Shown: piece after piece, positions 14,755 through 25,100 of the stretch
Layout of the letters: every line of letters starts with the position of its first letter
Numbering within the stretch: the first letter of the stretch is position 1
Source of the DNA: a virus
DNA: 41,540 nucleotides
Strand: one strand, 5' to 3'
IMG/VR virus record: IMGVR_UViG_3300046003_006230
Span: 1 to 41,540 of that record
Notes under the pieces: model-generated
Database searches by the model: none
What the model was told of the DNA's origin: nothing
Seen by the model: only the letters and a program-made list of their open reading frames with translations
Translations under genes and position numbers: made by a program

Positions 14755-15019
14755 AGGTTTTGACCGTGAGCTTCTCAAAGAAGCTTTTCTCGACATGCCC
14801 ACGCCCCATGGCGCTGTTTTTGATGATCTCCGACGGTGGTGTGGCAAGTGCCTTGTCCCCGTAAGAGGCTGTGAGGCTGTGGTAGGTAATTCCTGGGCTG
14901 ACAAGATTTGTCCCCAATGCACAGCAATTTGGCCTGAGTTTATTGATCTCTATCAAATGTGGATGATGATGGAACATGACGAAGACGAAGAGGGCACAGA
15001 AGTGCTCTATGTGAACTGA
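14738..15019 (+). CDS. Small acidic zinc-ribbon-like protein, unknown
   Basis: The ATG at 14738 is preceded by AAGGAG at a 7-base spacing and lies 17 bases inside the end of the HARP-like gene, so the two are translationally coupled. The 93 residues contain two Cys pairs, WCGKC and CPQC, about 30 residues apart, the arrangement of a four-cysteine zinc ribbon. The C-terminus is very acidic (MEHDEDEEGTE). It could be a nucleic-acid- or protein-binding accessory of the SNF2/HARP cassette. That is inferred from position only. Confidence 0.65.
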   Translation: MHSLPEGFDRELLKEAFLDMPTPHGAVFDDLRRWCGKCLVPVRGCEAVVGNSWADKICPQCTAIWPEFIDLYQMWMMMEHDEDEEGTEVLYVN

Positions 15020-15021
15020 TC

Positions 15022-15213
15022 ATGGAAACTCAACATTTCATGGTGGTCCGCCAGGACGACAACGGTTGTAGGTATGCAGTAGCAGACAAGCTTAGCCAAT
15101 ACGAGGCTGACTTGCTAGCTCTACGACTGTCAGCTCGCGGACACAAACAAACTTTTTTTGTGCAAAATTGGACCACTGCTCAGCAACGTAGGGACTTTTT
15201 GATGTGTGATTAA
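15022..15213 (+). CDS. Small protein of unknown function
   Basis: A 63-residue ORF begins 2 bases after the previous stop and ends ahead of a strong terminator, as expected for the last gene of the small plus-strand unit. The sequence (METQHFMVVRQDDNG, YAVADKLSQYEADLLALRLSARGH) looks like a compact alpha/beta fold with a central helix and has no membrane segment. No clear Shine-Dalgarno is visible, so translation probably depends on the upstream gene. I do not recognise the family. Confidence 0.6.
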   Translation: METQHFMVVRQDDNGCRYAVADKLSQYEADLLALRLSARGHKQTFFVQNWTTAQQRRDFLMCD

Positions 15214-15250
15214 AGCACGTAGCAACAGGCAAGTAAGTATCAAACAGCAA

Positions 15251-15283
15251 GTGCAGTTGGGAAACCAACTGCACTTTTCTTTT
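15251..15283 (+). terminator. Rho-independent terminator
   Basis: A perfect 10-bp stem (GTGCAGTTGG / CCAACTGCAC) with a GAAA loop is followed by TTTTCTTTT. It ends the HARP-like transcription unit and insulates it from the late promoter 25 bases further on. Confidence 0.93.
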
Positions 15284-15307
15284 GCTTGAATCTCCGGCTG
15301 AAACTGT

Positions 15308-15315
15308 TATAAATA
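15308..15315 (+). promoter_or_regulatory. T4-type late promoter for gp25-gp6-gp7
   Basis: An exact TATAAATA element gives a predicted transcript start near 15321. It therefore also decides the gp25 start, which must be downstream (TTG at 15351) and not at the upstream end of the open frame. Confidence 0.83.
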
Positions 15316-15350
15316 TCAAAAACAACATCCAGCACAATAGGACATTAACA

Positions 15351-15725
15351 TTGCAAAGACTGTTTTATGGCTATAGCACAGTGGAAACCAACGTCAAAAA
15401 TCAGCAGTTTGCTGACATTGAGTTGGTAAAACGTGATTTACTTAATGCTTTTTACACCCGTCCCGGTGAACGAGTCATGATGCCAGAATATGGCTGTGCT
15501 ATTTGGAACATGTTATATGATCCTTTTGATGATTTAACACGTCAAAACATAGTAGATGAAGTGCAAAAAGTAATCGATGGTGATCCTCGTGTGCAAGCTA
15601 ACAGTATTGCAGTAAATGCGTTTGATCAAGGTATAAGGTTACAAATGGATTTGTTTTATGTTCCATTTAACGCAATAGGGACATTTAGTTTGGACTTTGA
15701 TCGTCGTACAGCAGAAAGTTATTAA
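15351..15725 (+). CDS. 25: gp25-like baseplate wedge protein
   Basis: gp25 is a lysozyme-like-fold wedge protein that helps nucleate the contractile sheath. The 124 residues (T4: 132) have the family features: LFYGYSTV, an IELVKRDLLNAFYTRPGERVMMPEYGCAIWNMLYDPFD block carrying the conserved RPGER-M-P-YG motif, and a C-terminal strand NAIGTFSLDFDRR. The open frame extends to 15282, but the late promoter at 15308-15315 lies inside that extension. I therefore choose the TTG at 15351, with a weak AGGA-like site before it. It is the first gene of a long late operon leading to gp6. Confidence 0.9.
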   Translation: MQRLFYGYSTVETNVKNQQFADIELVKRDLLNAFYTRPGERVMMPEYGCAIWNMLYDPFDDLTRQNIVDEVQKVIDGDPRVQANSIAVNAFDQGIRLQMDLFYVPFNAIGTFSLDFDRRTAESY

Positions 15726-15736
15726 TAGAGATCCTC

Positions 15737-18700
15737 ATGGCAGTTACTCAACAACAGCGTCAAAGCCAACTTTTTTATGCTCAAGATTGGCGAGTTATAT
15801 ATCAAGCATTCTCCGAAGTTAATTTTGCAGCTTATGATTTTGATACCATACGTGCAGCTATGGTGGATTACATAAGACTGACTTATCCTGAAGATTTCAA
15901 TGACTGGATTGAAAGCAGCGAGTTTGTTGCTATTATTGATCTACTAGCATACCTGGGACAAAGCTTGGCTTTTCGCATGGATCTCAACACACGCGAAAAC
16001 TTTATTGAAACTGCCACACGGCGTGAAAGTATCATACGTCTTGCCAGGATGTTAAGCTATAATGCTCCAAGAGCCATGCCCAGCCAAGGTTTGCTAAAAA
16101 TAACCACAGTTATTACAAACCAAGACTTATATGATGCAACAGGCCAAAATCTCAAAAATGTTCCTATAACTTGGAATGATCAAAACAATGCTGATTGGTT
16201 GGAACAGTTTATCTTAGTCATCAACAGCAGTTTAAACAGCAACAACTATTTTGGAAATCCAGTTAAAAGTGGCATTGTAAACGGTATTGCCACCGAACTT
16301 TACCAAATGAATACCAACAACAATGGTAGTAGTGTGTTTCCCTACACCAGTAACACTGCTGGCAATACCATGGACTTTGAACTGGTCAATCCAGACTTTT
16401 CCATTGCAGATATTACAAGTGTTGCAACATCAACTAGTGGTATATTTTACGAACGGGCTCCCAATCCCACAAACAGTTGGTATTTGATTTACCGCAGCGA
16501 TGGACTGGGTAATACCAGTGCAAATACTGGATTTTTCCTAATGTTTAAACAAGGACAACAGGGGTACACAGATTATCAGTTGGACTATCCTGTTGCCAAT
16601 CGTGTGCTGGATGTAAACGTCAACGGCATCAACAATATTGATGTGTGGGTGCAAAATGTTGACAGTCAAGGCAATGTGTTGAAAGATTGGACTGCTGTAA
16701 GCAGTGTGAATGGATTCAATGTTATCTATAACAGTCTTAACAAAAATGTTCGAGATATATACAGTGTTTACACACGAGACAGCCAGGGCCAAGACCAAAT
16801 TAGCATAAGATTTGCTGATGGAAACTTTGGTAGCGTGCCAACTGGCTTCATACGTGTGACATATCGCCAAAGCAATGGCTTGGCTTATCAAGTACGTCCT
16901 GTTGACATGCAAAATATTAACTTTGCATTTACTTACAATGACAACCTCAACAACTCATTCAACTTGGTATTATCCGCAAGTTTGCAAACAACAGTGGCAA
17001 ATAGCCAACTGCGTGCCAGCAATCAACAAATACAACTTGCAGCTAGCCAAAACTACTATACTCAAGACCGCATGGTCACCGGCGAAGACTATAATGTATT
17101 CCCCTTGACTAACACACAAGCACTGAAAGTCAAAGCTGTAAATCGCACATACAGTGGACAAAGCCGCTTTCTTAACATAAACGATCCCACCGGCACTTAT
17201 CAAAACATAAAGCTTGTCAGCACCGATGGCATCTTGTATGACGAGCCTGGCACCAACAAAGTGGAAGTCAGTGTGGCTAACACTCAAAACAGTCTAGCTC
17301 TTGTAACCAATTACATTCAACCCATGCTGACTGGCAGTCAAGGACAGCAACGTGTAGCTCAAGAAGTCAAAGACTTTTATTATTATTACTATCCGCGAGC
17401 TAACTTGCAAAGTCAAGGCACAACTGTTTGGCAAACTGCAACAAGCAGCAGTCAAATTAGCACTGGTGCATTGTATCAAGGAAATGTTGCCCAAACTGTA
17501 GGTAGCAACGTTTCGGTAAGCAGTGTGTTTCACGTAGTTGCTCCCGGCGCTTTATTTTATGCCAACAACACATGGTGTGAAGTCACTGCTGTCAACCAAC
17601 AAGGTGTAGGAACCAACAATGGCTTGTTAAGCACTGGCCAGGGAGCCATAAGCATTACTCCACCTCTTATAGCCAACACTATTGGGTACCAGCCCACGGA
17701 AATAATTGCCAGTTGGAATCCCTTGTTCAATGCCCAAGAAACCTCAGATATTCAAACTGCTTTGGATAGAAAAAACAAATTTGGGATTCGATATGATTAT
17801 CTAAATGCGCAATGGAAAGTTATTACCAGCGGCAATATCAATCCCGGTGCTTGGAGTTTATCTAACAGCGGTGACACTACCAACACAAATCGTGATAGCA
17901 GTTGGTTGCTGTTGGCTGCGTTTACTGGCAGCACATGGACATTCACAGCTCGCGCACAGCGATATGTTTTTGAAAGTGTGCGAGATGTTAGATTTTTATA
18001 CAACACTCAATACAAAACAATTGACATAAACACCGGTGATGTCAAACAAGACAGTATAACAGTATTAGACATCAACACTGCCCCACAAGATCCCACAACT
18101 ACAACTCCCGCCCCAGCTTTGGGCGCCAACTACATTTGGCGCATACTAGGGCAAGACATTTATCCTGATGGTTATGTGGATAACACCAAGGTCTATGTAA
18201 GTGGTGAAAACAATCCCCTGGGCTTGCCACTAAATCCCAACCAATATGATATAATTGTAGACCCAGAAAACATCGCACAGCGTATGATATTTTGGACTTT
18301 AGTTCCCACAAGTGATGGTTACGAATATTGGCAGCCACGTGTTATTCCCACAAGCCGCATTTATACATATGCCAATCAACTGCCACCTGCAAGTGATCCC
18401 CTTTGGAGTCAAGGTGAAGTTGCATATGTGATGACAACTGGACAATTTTATCAGTGGATACGCCGGGGTCCCAGCGGCGAGTTGCTGCTTGTGACCAATA
18501 GCTGGAAAATGAAAATAGGCCGCCGTGGTTTAAAATGGATTTATGATCATTATGCTCCCAACGAGCAACGTATTGATCCAGCTATAATGAATATTGTTGA
18601 CATATATGTGCTTACAAGCACATACGATACAGATTTGAGAAACTGGATAGCAACAAATGCTCCAGCCAGTGCTGAACCACAAGCGCCTACTAGTGAACAA

Positions 18701-19150
18701 CTGCGCAGTGTTTTTTCAGGCTTGGAAGCATTTAAAACCATGACCGACCAAATAATATGGCATCCAGTGAAATATAAAGTAATATTTGGAAATCAAGCTC
18801 CTCAAGAACTACAAGTGCGTTTCAAAGTCATCAAAGCATCGGGCACCACAGTAACTGACAATGAAATTAAAAGTCTTGTTATAGGAAGTATTAACGAATA
18901 CTTTAGTTTGATTAACTGGGACTTTGGACAAAGCTTTTTCTTTACCGAACTTGCTGCTTACATACATATAAGATTAGCACCGGTTATAGCCAGCGTGGTT
19001 ATAACTCCTTTAAATACTCAAGCACAGTTTGGCGATTTGTTTGAAATCAAATGCCAACCTGATGAAATATTCATTAGCAGTGCTAGAGTAACTAACGTAG
19101 ATATTGTACAAGACTTCACCAACGCAACACTGGGTATAACACATGGCTAA
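15737..19150 (+). CDS. 6: gp6-like baseplate wedge protein
   Basis: In T4, gp6 dimers form the inner ring linking the baseplate wedges. This 1,137-residue protein starts with the conserved N-terminal domain (FDTIRAAMVDYIRLTYPEDFNDWIESSEFVAIIDLLAYLGQ split over residues 35-75, then AFRMDLNTRENFIETATRRESI). The C-terminal end is a gpJ-like baseplate domain (NEIKSLVIGSINEYFSLINWDFGQSFFFTEL). It is about 480 residues longer than T4 gp6 (660). The extra length is beta-rich Asn/Ser/Thr/Gln sequence at roughly 550-950. The last 8 bases overlap the next gene, so coupling is likely. Confidence 0.92.
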   Translation: MAVTQQQRQSQLFYAQDWRVIYQAFSEVNFAAYDFDTIRAAMVDYIRLTYPEDFNDWIESSEFVAIIDLLAYLGQSLAFRMDLNTRENFIETATRRESIIRLARMLSYNAPRAMPSQGLLKITTVITNQDLYDATGQNLKNVPITWNDQNNADWLEQFILVINSSLNSNNYFGNPVKSGIVNGIATELYQMNTNNNGSSVFPYTSNTAGNTMDFELVNPDFSIADITSVATSTSGIFYERAPNPTNSWYLIYRSDGLGNTSANTGFFLMFKQGQQGYTDYQLDYPVANRVLDVNVNGINNIDVWVQNVDSQGNVLKDWTAVSSVNGFNVIYNSLNKNVRDIYSVYTRDSQGQDQISIRFADGNFGSVPTGFIRVTYRQSNGLAYQVRPVDMQNINFAFTYNDNLNNSFNLVLSASLQTTVANSQLRASNQQIQLAASQNYYTQDRMVTGEDYNVFPLTNTQALKVKAVNRTYSGQSRFLNINDPTGTYQNIKLVSTDGILYDEPGTNKVEVSVANTQNSLALVTNYIQPMLTGSQGQQRVAQEVKDFYYYYYPRANLQSQGTTVWQTATSSSQISTGALYQGNVAQTVGSNVSVSSVFHVVAPGALFYANNTWCEVTAVNQQGVGTNNGLLSTGQGAISITPPLIANTIGYQPTEIIASWNPLFNAQETSDIQTALDRKNKFGIRYDYLNAQWKVITSGNINPGAWSLSNSGDTTNTNRDSSWLLLAAFTGSTWTFTARAQRYVFESVRDVRFLYNTQYKTIDINTGDVKQDSITVLDINTAPQDPTTTTPAPALGANYIWRILGQDIYPDGYVDNTKVYVSGENNPLGLPLNPNQYDIIVDPENIAQRMIFWTLVPTSDGYEYWQPRVIPTSRIYTYANQLPPASDPLWSQGEVAYVMTTGQFYQWIRRGPSGELLLVTNSWKMKIGRRGLKWIYDHYAPNEQRIDPAIMNIVDIYVLTSTYDTDLRNWIATNAPASAEPQAPTSEQLRSVFSGLEAFKTMTDQIIWHPVKYKVIFGNQAPQELQVRFKVIKASGTTVTDNEIKSLVIGSINEYFSLINWDFGQSFFFTELAAYIHIRLAPVIASVVITPLNTQAQFGDLFEIKCQPDEIFISSARVTNVDIVQDFTNATLGITHG

Positions 19151-22100
19151 TCGCAAAATAGTAGAGTTACTTCCTCAAGTTAATCAAACAGCAGCATTAA
19201 CGAAGTTTTTCAATGCCACTGTGGACCATTTGTTCCAACCAGAAAACAGTGAGTTTCTAGCTGGGTATGTGGGCAGTCATCCAGTCTATTACAATCCTGT
19301 TACAGATTTTTATGTTCCCGAGCCCACTAGCGATAGAGAAAAATATCAACTTTCACCCACTGTGGTCAGTCGTGATCCACAAAATGGTGCAGTGCAAAAC
19401 ATTTTGTTTTATGATGACTTGTTAAACAAACTGCGGTTGCAAGGTGCAATAACTTCAACTCCCGAGCGTTTGTTTAACAATCGCTACTATAGCTGGAGTC
19501 CTCCAGTAGACATCGACTTGTTTTTAAACTGGAATCAATATCGCTGGGTTCCACAAGGTCCTCGACGTATTGATTTGCTTGATGTAACTGACTTTTATCA
19601 AAATATTCGCGGGCAGTCAAGTTACACTTACACTGGCAGTTATGCAATAGCCAACGCTGATGGCAGCAATGGAACATCACAAACAGGTTCTATTATTTTT
19701 ACAACAGGATTGAAAATAAGATTCCTAGCTGACAGTCGTCCTGAATACAACAACCAGGACTGGATAGTTTGCAATGTTGGTGAAAAAATCCTACTAGTGA
19801 ACGACGATTGGGCAAGTGATGTCACAAATGGTTTGCGAGTGTTTGTGGATCAAGGGCCAATATATCATGTGCAAGAACGTGGAACCTTAAACGGCAACAG
19901 TTATAGTTTAGCCAACAGATGGTTCCATTTAGATGTCTTGAATGTCAGCCAAACACTGGCTGTGGAAAATCCACAAAACAGCCTAACTGAAACTTTTGCC
20001 CTGCCTCCGCAACGGCCTATTTTGCAATATCTACGCAACTTGGAGTTAGGGAACCAAGGCACAACCAGCCGTGGTTATATTAACTTCACAAGCAGTGATC
20101 CCAACTTTATTGCAACTTACACAGGGCTTGCCAATCCCGCAATAAATGGTCGATCTTTGCAAGATGGTGATTTAATCTTGGTTATAAATGATCAGGATTC
20201 TCATGTAAACAACAGAATATACCAAGTAAGTGGTTTATCCACTATTGGACAATGTGTGTTAACCGCACAACCGCGCTCACCCTCGGACAGCAGCACACTA
20301 GCACAACTGGGTGATCAAGTTTTATTGATAGAAACAACAGGTGCTATTGAGACATGGCACTATACAGGTGCGTCTTGGCAATTGGGACAAAGTGTATCGA
20401 CTGGTAGTCGTCCACTTTGGATGCTTTATGATGGTTCCGGCATTGCCTTAAATGATCTAGGTGCATACCCCGGTAGCACATTTACAGGCAGCTTGTTGTT
20501 CAGTTATCAAACAAGCGACTTCCGCACAACAGATGCTTATTTGGGTATAAGTGTGGAACTAAATGAGTTTGGTGATTGGATATTTGAAAACCATCAACAA
20601 ACTGACACGTGGACATATTTGCTTGACAACATTGCCACAGCGATTGGGGGCTGGAAATATTCCCGCATAGCTGCTGATGATTTTGTCCCGGAACAATATG
20701 CCAACGGATGGTATCAAGCTCAAAGTGACAGCCGACAGTATCTTGATTTGCAATACGTCATGGATCAAGGAACACTTTTGGGTGTAGGCGAGCAAAACAA
20801 AGTATTTTCAGGTTTAGCTTATCCCAACAATGCCCTGCTCATGCCCACAGGCGTGGAAATACCTGCTAATGAGGCAAACGATGTCCCCAGTGTAAATGTC
20901 ATTAGAAATCGTCAAGGTGTTCTCTCACAGTTGTTGCAAAACACTGATTATAATGTCGAGAACACCAGTGTTGTCTTGGTCAATAATGCTCAAGAGCAGG
21001 ATAGATATTTTATCAGCGTTTGGAGCAACAACCAAGTGCCCACAACACAACAAGGTGTTTGGCAGACACCCTGGAACCTAGCTAGAAATCCCAACAACCA
21101 AGATATAAGTGCTGTAAGCCGTGGTGAATACCTAGAACATTTGTCCAGCATGATAGCTAATCAAACTGGTTTTACTGGTGATAGTTTGGGATTTAATAAC
21201 TGGCGCGATACTGCCAGAAATCCCAGCCTGGGCACTTATATTTTACAACACAACGCACCCATGCTCAAACTAGGGGTATTAAACTCTACTCCGCAAACAG
21301 ATATTAACAGTATTACAGGCTATACTGATCCACAATTGGTGATTACTTGGGCTGACAAACAATATCAAACTTTTTACAGCCGTTTTATCAATTCCCTATT
21401 CAATCTCAGCGCAAATCAAGGCTACAATCTAAATCAAAATCCGCAAGTTTGGGTGCAAGATGCCCTGCGTCAAGTAAACTTGGGTAAAACTGCTCGAAGT
21501 CCCTGGGCCAACAGTGGGTATGATTTAACTCAACCAGCTGGTGCATATTGTTCACAGCAGGCAACAACCAGCACTTGGATACCTGCAACTGGCACTCGAT
21601 TGGGACTCGCAGGTGCATATTATCCTCGCGTGTTTGTTGATACAACACAGCCAAACAATCCCTTGGTAATCCAAACACACGATGGTGCGGAAATAACCAT
21701 GATTGACAGTGATGGATTGCCCTTAGCTGAGATTACAACAGGCGCAACTGCAACTAGCAATCCTGCATTGTTAAGTTCAGGAATAGCAGCAGCTTGGTTG
21801 CAGTTTGAACTCAACCTTTACAATAACCTGCTGCCAAAATACAGTAATCCTGACAATCAAGTTACATACAACATTACCACTCGCCTGCCCGGTAAATGGC
21901 GCACAAGTGATTACACCCGCGCTGAAATAATCCAAATACAACGTCCCATGTTTGAACGCTGGGCTGTTGCAAACCAAGTTAATGTGTCAGCAAACACAAG
22001 TTTTGATTTGAACGACCAGTTTAGCTTTAACTATCGCACAGTCCCTGATCTAAATGGTCAACCTGTGCCAGGTTATTGGCGTGGTATCTATCAATTGTTT

Positions 22101-25100
22101 TACGATACTGATCGTCCTGACATTCGCCCCTGGGAAATGTTGGGCTTTAGTCAACAACCCACATGGTGGACTGAAGAATATGGTGTATTACCTTACACAA
22201 ACGGCAACACCAAATTATGGCAGGATCTAAGTGAGGGATTGATACGTCAAGGTAGCACTGCTGGCTATTGGCCTGCATGGGCACGTCCGGGACTGTTGCA
22301 GTGTATCCCTGTTGGCACTCAAGGTGAGCTTTTGCCTCCGCTTGCAGCTGGTATAGTTCAATATTTGCCCAGCACACAAGCAGCGGCAAGTGAATGGGAT
22401 TTTGGTGACGGTGCTCCAGTTGAACAAGCATGGAGAAAAAGTCAAAGTCGCACATTTACTCAGGCATTTACAGGATATTTGACAAAACCCGCTGAGTTTG
22501 TTGATATCAACTGGGATGTTGCACGAACAGAAACTCTGTTTGCAGATACTCCCTGGCCGCAGTTTGTTTATACAGACACACAAACAAGAAAAAGCAGCGG
22601 AGAGTTCCTAGCACATAGAGAAAATCCCAGCTTGCTGAACCTACCTGCAAGTTTAAGTGAATATCAAACAACCACTTATTTTGGTAGCTGCGGATTACAG
22701 CATTGGTTCAGTGAATACTTGGTCAGCAAAGGACAAGATGTAACCAACTACCTTGGCAACGTAATACGAGGCACAGACGTCAATCTTGCCCACAAGTTCG
22801 CTGGTTATGTGCAAAGTGACACACTGCGAGTGTTAGTTGATAGTTTTGGTCAAGTGAACTTCAGCAGTCGTATTGTGCCTGCTGAAAATCGCAATGTCTA
22901 CTTGTATAGAAGCGGTAGTATAGGTGAATATTTTTACAGTGGCGTTGTTGTACAGAAAGTAACTGGTGGCTACAAAGTATTTGGTTATGACAACAACAGC
23001 AGTGCCTTCACTGTTATTCCTCCTAACGTTGCTGGGCGTCGACAAGTGGAAACTCTCGGTAACTTGCGAGTGACATTTTGGCAACAGGGCTTGGATACAA
23101 CAGAAACTGTGCTTTATGGAACAGTGCTTGAAACTCCTCAGCAAGTTGTAGACCTAGTAACAGGGTTTGGACGTTGGTTGACTGCCCAGGGTTGGGTTTT
23201 TGATAGAGTAAACGATGACAACGGACGCATAGTTGATTGGCAATATAGTGCCAGAGAGTTTGTTTATTGGTGCCAGGGATCTTGGGGCAACAACAACTTT
23301 ATTGCTTTGAGTCCCGGCAGTAATCAAGTTACACTACGACGTCTAACAGGACAAATACAGTTTGTTCCCGGCACTATTAGTGGTGTTTATCCCATACTTA
23401 ATAAAACAGGCACACCCATAGTTGAACGCAACTTGGAAACGCTACGTGAAGATACAGAAATAACCATTCGCCCCATAAACACTGATACTATTTTTGGAGC
23501 ACGGTTGTTTGTCAACACACTGGAACATGTGATGATTTTAGACAATGTCACACAGTTCAACGACATAGTTTATCAACCTTTATTTTACCAATATCAACCA
23601 CGAGTAAAGGTTTACACGCATAGAACACGAAATTGGACTGGACGTTTGGATGCGCCGGGGTATTTTCTTGTTCCGCAAGCTGGTAACACCTGGGCTTTAA
23701 CCAGCAACTTTGATAAAACAGCCAAGGATTTCACCAGGTTTTTCAACATTGATCAAGCTAAACCCTATACTGTGAAAATAAATGGAACAACAGCACAACA
23801 AGAGTCAATTAACAGTCAAAGTGTAGTAACCAATCCTGTTTTGAATCGCATGGCTAAACATCAGTTTAGTTACCAACAACGCGATTATCTACGTGATTTG
23901 CTGTTGGAAGATGCCACAGAGTTTGAGTTTTTCCAAGGATACATCCGACAAAAAGGCACATTCAACAGCTTGGGCGCTATACTGCGAAACACTGGATTGA
24001 TTCCTCAAGATAGCACATTTGATTACTTTGAAGAATTTGCCCTGCGTTTGGGACAGTTTGGTGGTGTAGCGGTCAACAACCTAGTGGAGTTTTATTTAAA
24101 TCCACAAGATGTAACCAACACCATACAATGGATCAACTTGTTCAGTAGTGTTGATGCCGATATTCCCAGTGATGATGTATTGAGTATTACACCCGGTGAC
24201 AGTCGTATTGTAACTCCTCCCACAAGTTATGTGACCAACCGTTTTCCTCTACGAGACAGTTATCAACCCCAGCCAGCTACTGATGTTCCCACAGCAGGTT
24301 ACGTGCAACTGGGTGAAACATCTTGGCAAGTTTTTGACCAAACTGAGCTTGTGGCACTTTGGGACGACAAACTCGGCAGCACGCGCCCCGTTGCAGTAAA
24401 CGACACAGTTTGGCAGTTCAGCACAGCATCTGGCAGTTGGACAGTTTGGGCGCTGCTAGACACTGGTTTGACAATTAATCGAACACTTAGCAGTCAAACA
24501 ACTGCCAGCCCCACAACTGTGTTTGTAAACCAAAGCCTTACACTTGCCGACAACGATATCATTGTGTTGACATGTGTTCAAAACGTAGCTGCCTTGACTG
24601 GCACATTCACTGTCAGTGCTGTTGATGTCTCTGCACAAAGTTTTCAAATAGATATAAGCACTTTTGAAAACGGGCAAGGTGGTAAAATCTTGAAATACTA
24701 CCCCATAAGATTTACCAACGTTGCTCAGCGCGATGCATTTGCCACAACAGAACCCCTGCCACAAGGGCTGCGTGTGTTTGTGGACCAAGGCGATCAAATA
24801 ACCGGTGCTTGGACTGTATATGCACGCATTGGCACCACATGGTTGCCCATACGTAACCAAACACTCATGGTGGACAGCCAACTCATGCAAAGTTGTGTGC
24901 TGTTTACCAGTGCTTATAATCAACCCAGCACTGTGTTGCAATACTTTGATCCCATTCAAGGTCAAATACCCAGCTTGGCTGAACAAGAACTTGTTTACAA
25001 GCGTGAAAACGATCCTGCTCAATACAACAAAAGCATAAATGATGAAATTGACTTGCAGGATGATCAAGCTTGGGCTGATGAGCATGTGGGTGAAACTTGG

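Noticed and set aside
13933-14922. A 329-residue open frame on the minus strand opposite the HARP-like gene
   Set aside because: Same composition effect. The plus-strand gene has the ribosome-binding site, promoter, terminator and recognisable domain; the minus frame has none.
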